NCBI GenBank assembly: GCA_947591605.1
Contig: CANQDF010000014.1
Coordinates: 1 to 54,552 of the forward strand
From: an uncultured Clostridia bacterium
Lineage (GTDB): Bacteria > Bacillota > Clostridia > Lachnospirales > CAG-274
Direction of reading: 5' to 3'
Length of the DNA stretch: 54,552 nt
Below the pieces are notes generated by a model. That model ran no database searches. It saw only the letters and a program-made list of their open reading frames with translations, and was not told the DNA's origin. The position numbers and the translations under genes were made by a program. This document shows, in pieces, positions 51,349 to 54,552 of the stretch (its first letter is position 1; each line of letters starts with the position of its first letter).

Positions 51349-52239
51349 ATGAAAAAAACAATTTTTACGGGTGCAGGCGTAGCCATAGTTACACCCTTTT
51401 CCGCAGACGGCAGCGTTAATTACAATGCCCTCGGCAACCTTATAGAATTTCAGATAGAAAACGGCACCGACGCCGTTATTATCTGCGGCACCACAGGCGA
51501 GGCATCTACCCTCACCGATGAAGAGCAGATAAGCGTTATAAAATACACGGTCGACAAGGTTGCGGGACGCATACCCGTAATTGCAGGCGCAGGCAGCAAC
51601 GACAGCGCACACGGCCTTAAGCTCTGCAAGGCATGTGAGGATGTGGGCGCAGACGGTCTGCTCATAGTAACACCTTACTACAACAAAACCACACAAAAGG
51701 GCCTTGTAAAGTATTATACCGATATAGCAAACATTGTCAGCCTGCCCGTAATAATGTACAACATAGCAGGCAGGACAGGTCTTAATATAGCTCCCAAAAC
51801 AGCTGAGCAGCTTGCCGAGATAGACAACATAGTTGCCATCAAGGAGGCAAGCGGCAGCCTTTCGCAGGTAGCCGATATTGCGGCACGCTGCGGAGATAAG
51901 CTGGATATATACAGCGGCAACGATGACCAGGTGCTGCCTGTGCTTTCACTGGGCGGCAAGGGTGTTATATCGGTGCTTTCAAACATAGCTCCAAAGTATA
52001 CTCACGATATGGTTGCCTCTTATCTTGGCGGAGATACCGCAAAGGCAACAAAAATGCAGCTTGACTGTATAGACCTTGTGCATAATCTTTTCTCCGAGGT
52101 AAATCCTATACCTGTAAAGGCTGCGCTCAATATGATGGGGCTCGAAGCAGGCACCTACCGTGCTCCCCTTGTTGAAATGGAGGAGGAGAACAGGGCAAAG
52201 CTTGAAAAGAGCATGAGAGCATTCGGCCTTATAGACTGA
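51349..52239 (+). CDS. dapA: 4-hydroxy-tetrahydrodipicolinate synthase
   Basis: Condenses pyruvate with aspartate semialdehyde. 296 residues, TIM barrel: VIICGTTGEASTLTDEE, LLIVTPYYNKTTQKGLV (Tyr of the catalytic triad), MYNIAGRTGLNI and the Schiff-base Lys in NIVAIKEASGSL; IYSGNDDQVLPVLSLGGKG follows. The ATG at 51349 follows GAGAGGGG; ten codons upstream in frame have no support. Lies 39 bases after asd. Confidence 0.96.
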   Translation: MKKTIFTGAGVAIVTPFSADGSVNYNALGNLIEFQIENGTDAVIICGTTGEASTLTDEEQISVIKYTVDKVAGRIPVIAGAGSNDSAHGLKLCKACEDVGADGLLIVTPYYNKTTQKGLVKYYTDIANIVSLPVIMYNIAGRTGLNIAPKTAEQLAEIDNIVAIKEASGSLSQVADIAARCGDKLDIYSGNDDQVLPVLSLGGKGVISVLSNIAPKYTHDMVASYLGGDTAKATKMQLDCIDLVHNLFSEVNPIPVKAALNMMGLEAGTYRAPLVEMEEENRAKLEKSMRAFGLID

Positions 52240-52256
52240 CAGGAGGTAATATACAA

Positions 52257-53018
52257 ATGATAAAGATCATTATGAACGGCTGCAACGGTCATATGGGCAA
52301 GGTCATCTGCGGCATAGTAAAGGATGACAAGGACGCCCAGATAGTTGCGGGGGTCGACGTTGTTGCAAGCAATGCCCCCTTCCCCACCTTTGTGGATATA
52401 AACGACTGCGATATGCCTGCCGATGTCATTATCGACTTTTCCACGGCTGCTGCCGTACCAAACGTTATAAATTATGCAGTCAGCAAAAAAATACCCGTTG
52501 TTATATGCACCACAGGGCTTTCCGACGAAACACTCAGGCTTATGGACGAGGCATCGGACGTTATACCGGTTTTTCGTTCCGCCAATATGAGCCTTGGTAT
52601 AAACCTTATTGCAAGCCTGCTTAAAAGGTATTCGTCCGTGCTTTACGAGGCGGGCTTCGATGTTGAAATAGTGGAAAGACATCATAACCAAAAGATAGAC
52701 GCCCCCAGCGGCACAGCTCTGCTGCTCGGCGATGCCGTAAACGAGAGCTGCTCCAACAATCTGGAATATGTCTATGACAGGAGCCGTGTAAGAGAAAAGC
52801 GCAAGGCTAATCAGCTCGGCTTCAGCGCCGTAAGAGGCGGCACCATAGTGGGCGACCATGAGGTAATATTTGCAGGCAAGGATGAGGTAGTGGAGTTCAA
52901 GCACTCCGCCTACAGCAAGGAGGTTTTTGCCGTAGGTGCTGTAAAGGCGGCAAAGTTTGTGGTATCCAAGCCCGCAGGCAAGTATGATATGCAAGACGTT
53001 ATGAGCGAGATACAATAA
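52257..53018 (+). CDS. dapB: 4-hydroxy-tetrahydrodipicolinate reductase
   Basis: NAD(P)H-dependent reduction in the DAP/lysine pathway. 253 residues starting MIKIIMNGCNGHMGKVI (nucleotide-binding turn), with CTTGLSDETLRLM, VEIVERHHNQKIDAPSGTAL (catalytic His and Lys) and VRGGTIVGDHEVIF. Follows dapA by 17 bases with AGGAGG upstream; the operon ends at the terminator at 53122. Confidence 0.96.
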   Translation: MIKIIMNGCNGHMGKVICGIVKDDKDAQIVAGVDVVASNAPFPTFVDINDCDMPADVIIDFSTAAAVPNVINYAVSKKIPVVICTTGLSDETLRLMDEASDVIPVFRSANMSLGINLIASLLKRYSSVLYEAGFDVEIVERHHNQKIDAPSGTALLLGDAVNESCSNNLEYVYDRSRVREKRKANQLGFSAVRGGTIVGDHEVIFAGKDEVVEFKHSAYSKEVFAVGAVKAAKFVVSKPAGKYDMQDVMSEIQ

Positions 53019-53121
53019 ACCTGTTAATATAAAAGTTATGTATATCTGCACCCTGCAGATGCTGCTTTTCCTTAGCGGCTTATCCTTAGGTCAGAACATT
53101 ATTATATTTTAAAGCTTATAA

Positions 53122-53167
53122 GAGCTTCAGTAAAACGAAAAAATCGTTTTACTGAGGCTCTTTTTTT
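53122..53167 (+). terminator. Strong intrinsic terminator of the asd-dapA-dapB operon
   Basis: Seventeen-base-pair stem (GAGCTTCAGTAAAACGA with TCGTTTTACTGAGGCTC, one G-U), AAAAA loop, seven T. The 160 bases between it and the integrase gene hold no further gene, only the first direct repeat. Confidence 0.93.
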
Positions 53168-53290
53168 GTGCCTTTTTGTACCGCCCCTGTCCTAGGGCGG
53201 CTTATGTTTTTATAAATATATCTTAATTGCCGTTATCCTGCTTTTGGTATAAATTTTATACATAAATATTGTGAAATTTTGCGGTTTTTT

Positions 53291-53317
53291 AAGCCGTCAA
53301 ATTTCTGGTCAGAAAGG
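53291..53317 (+). repeat. Direct repeat left of the integrase gene
   Basis: Shares AAGCCGTC, then AT, TCTGGTCA and a final AA-GG with the copy at 54403-54428, in the same orientation. It lies just before the start codon. Candidate attachment or integrase arm site. Confidence 0.7.
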
Positions 53318-53327
53318 ATGGATAATT

Positions 53328-54398
53328 ATGCCAAAAAAGGGAAGAAACATTTACAAAAGAAAGGACGGCAGATGGGAGGGCAGGCTGCTGTGTACAGACA
53401 CACACAAATACATATATGTATACGGCAAAACCTACACCCAGGCAAAAGAAAAGCTTGAGGCAGTGCGTTTGGACAGGAAACAGGCAGATACGGGAGGCAG
53501 CCTTTTGTTCACCTCCGTTCTTGACCGGTGGCTGTCTGCAAAAAAGAGCTCCGTGAGTACAAGCAGCTACTACTGCTATAAAAGCAGGCTCGACAGACAC
53601 ATAATGCCATACTTTAAGGGCATGCCATACAACAGCGTGACTGCTGCAGCGGTCGCCGATTTTATAAACCTCAAAAAAAGCGAAGGACTCTCAACAAAGT
53701 ACATTGCGGATATGGTTACCGTCATCAAGGCGGCGGCAAGCCTGTACAGTGCCGAAACGGGGTGTATTAACCGCATAGCCTCTGCGGAAAATGTCAAGAT
53801 CCGCCGCAGCGAGCCCTTGCTGCTCAGCCTATCCGAGCAAAAAACGCTGCAAGCCTGCCTGCTCGATATGGACAGCTGCACCTCGATAGGCATATATCTT
53901 TGTATGTTTACGGGGCTGCGCATAGGCGAGCTGTGCGCACTCACCTGGAAGGATATAGACCTTGACGAGGGGCTTATCTATATAAACAAAACCGCACAGC
54001 GCATAGGCTCCCTTGGCAGCGTTTCGGTAATGCTCACCTCTGCCAAAACACAAAGCTCCGAACGCATTATACCCCTGCCGCCGTTTGTTGCGGAAAAGCT
54101 TGCAAGGTTCAAAACCGACGACAGCTGCTTTCTTTTGTCCGGCACTCAAAAGCTCATAGAGCCTCGATGCCTGTCGTACCGCTTTAAAAGCATATTAAAA
54201 AAAGCCGATTTGCCTCCCGTCAAATTTCATTCGCTAAGGCATACCTTTGCAACAAACTGCCTCAAGCAAAGCTTTGATATTAAAACCCTCAGCGAAATAC
54301 TGGGGCATTCCTGCGCCTCCATAACCATGAGGGTCTACCTTCACTCCTCAATGGAACGCAAAACCGAATGTATGAGGCTGCTTAAGCCTATGGTTTAA
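53328..54398 (+). CDS. Tyrosine recombinase / phage-type integrase
   Basis: Site-specific recombinase of 356 residues. The N-terminal ~60 residues form the arm-type DNA-binding domain of Tn916-like integrases (NIYKRKDGRWEGRL), then the core-binding domain (about 65-165). The catalytic domain is intact: FTGLRIGELCALTW (first Arg), KFHSLRHTFATN (His-x-x-Arg), LGHSCASITMRVYLH (last His and nucleophile Tyr). The ATG at 53328 has AGAAAGGA upstream; the frame extends 19 codons further without a binding site. No excisionase or other mobile genes are seen before the window ends. It is bracketed by near-identical direct repeats, so the gene alone may be a mobile unit, or it may mark the left end of an element beyond the edge. 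Confidence 0.92.
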   Translation: MPKKGRNIYKRKDGRWEGRLLCTDTHKYIYVYGKTYTQAKEKLEAVRLDRKQADTGGSLLFTSVLDRWLSAKKSSVSTSSYYCYKSRLDRHIMPYFKGMPYNSVTAAAVADFINLKKSEGLSTKYIADMVTVIKAAASLYSAETGCINRIASAENVKIRRSEPLLLSLSEQKTLQACLLDMDSCTSIGIYLCMFTGLRIGELCALTWKDIDLDEGLIYINKTAQRIGSLGSVSVMLTSAKTQSSERIIPLPPFVAEKLARFKTDDSCFLLSGTQKLIEPRCLSYRFKSILKKADLPPVKFHSLRHTFATNCLKQSFDIKTLSEILGHSCASITMRVYLHSSMERKTECMRLLKPMV

Positions 54399-54402
54399 TT
54401 TT

Positions 54403-54428
54403 AAGCCGTCGGATCTCTGGTCAAAAGG
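54403..54428 (+). repeat. Direct repeat right of the integrase gene
   Basis: Second copy of the motif at 53291-53317, beginning 5 bases after the integrase stop. Differences are confined to a few positions between AAGCCGTC and TCTGGTCA and in the tail. Confidence 0.7.
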
Positions 54429-54452
54429 CTCTTTAAAACCGCATAAAATCAA

Positions 54453-54515
54453 GCCTGCGCAAAAGCCTTTCCTGGAGGGGGTAACTTTAGGAAGGGCTTT
54501 TGCCGACAGGCAGGC
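54453..54515. repeat. Long nested hairpin of the GCAAAAGC type, copy 2
   Basis: Outer arms GCCTGC and GCAGGC, inner arms GCAAAAGCCTTTCCT and AGGAAGGGCTTTTGC around a 15-base loop. Related in plan to 22022-22122; no T tract. May terminate the integrase transcript or be a dispersed element. Confidence 0.6.
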
Positions 54516-54552
54516 CGTTTGAACTTATAAAAATATACAGCATGGGATTAAG

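Noticed and set aside
52155..53051. Minus-strand open frame of 298 codons opposite dapB
   Set aside because: Complete overlap with dapB and the end of dapA, which carry full family motifs; codon bias creates the open frame.
1..54552. tRNA or rRNA genes
   Set aside because: No cloverleaf with a GGTTCRA arm or rRNA-like sequence noticed on either strand by eye; a covariance search was not possible.

Overview
The window comes from a Gram-positive gut-type Clostridia (Bacillota). The evidence is the ireB-ruvX-DUF1292-RNase J cluster, consensus sigma-A promoters with GGAGG ribosome binding sites, frequent TTG/GTG starts, an L-box lysine riboswitch, ANTAR-type nitrogen control, and very large secreted proteins with dockerin modules acting on pectin and glycoprotein. 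The species cannot be named from sequence alone.

Layout. (1) 1-17588, minus strand: one long cobalamin operon behind a B12 riboswitch, in the order cbiL-cbiF-cbiG-cbiH-cbiJ-cbiC-btuC-btuD-cbiK-btuF-cbiD-cbiET-cbiA-cobU-cobS-short cobU paralogue-cbiB-cobD-cobQ (the last cut by the window edge). It covers the anaerobic route from sirohydrochlorin to the lower-ligand steps, with an importer and an exported cobalt chelatase in the middle. cobT, cobC and a corrinoid adenosyltransferase are not seen here. (2) 17640-20322, plus strand: a small DNA-binding protein that looks like a serine recombinase without its catalytic domain, with palindromic operators around its promoter; then a structured leader, an A+T-rich secreted protein and a 43-residue peptide. 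(3) 20503-22993: glnA behind a promoter-proximal attenuator, followed by an ANTAR antiterminator gene. (4) 22993-27681: a palindrome-dense stretch, a Nudix hydrolase, two DUF1292 genes, RNase J, ruvX and ireB. (5) 27859-39824: a pectin methylesterase/dockerin/acetylesterase fusion, a 51-residue peptide and a 2005-residue M60-like peptidase. (6) 39861-46618: transporters, a cytidylate-kinase-like protein, and nucleoside/tRNA-editing genes. (7) 46697-49681: galE, a DMT exporter and an acyltransferase. (8) 49779-53167: a lysine riboswitch and asd-dapA-dapB. (9) 53291-end: a tyrosine integrase between direct repeats.

The most unusual signal is the recombinase-derived regulator. A palindrome with half-site TACTTTATGACAG occurs twice at its own promoter. 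It occurs a third time 32 kb away, in front of the lysine riboswitch, where a related promoter lies exactly the same 29 bases upstream. Other structure the genes do not explain: a dispersed hairpin family with compensatory changes in its arms, a perfect three-way-junction palindrome, a 44-base inverted repeat pair flanking two genes, and two related micro-ORFs beside the secreted proteins.
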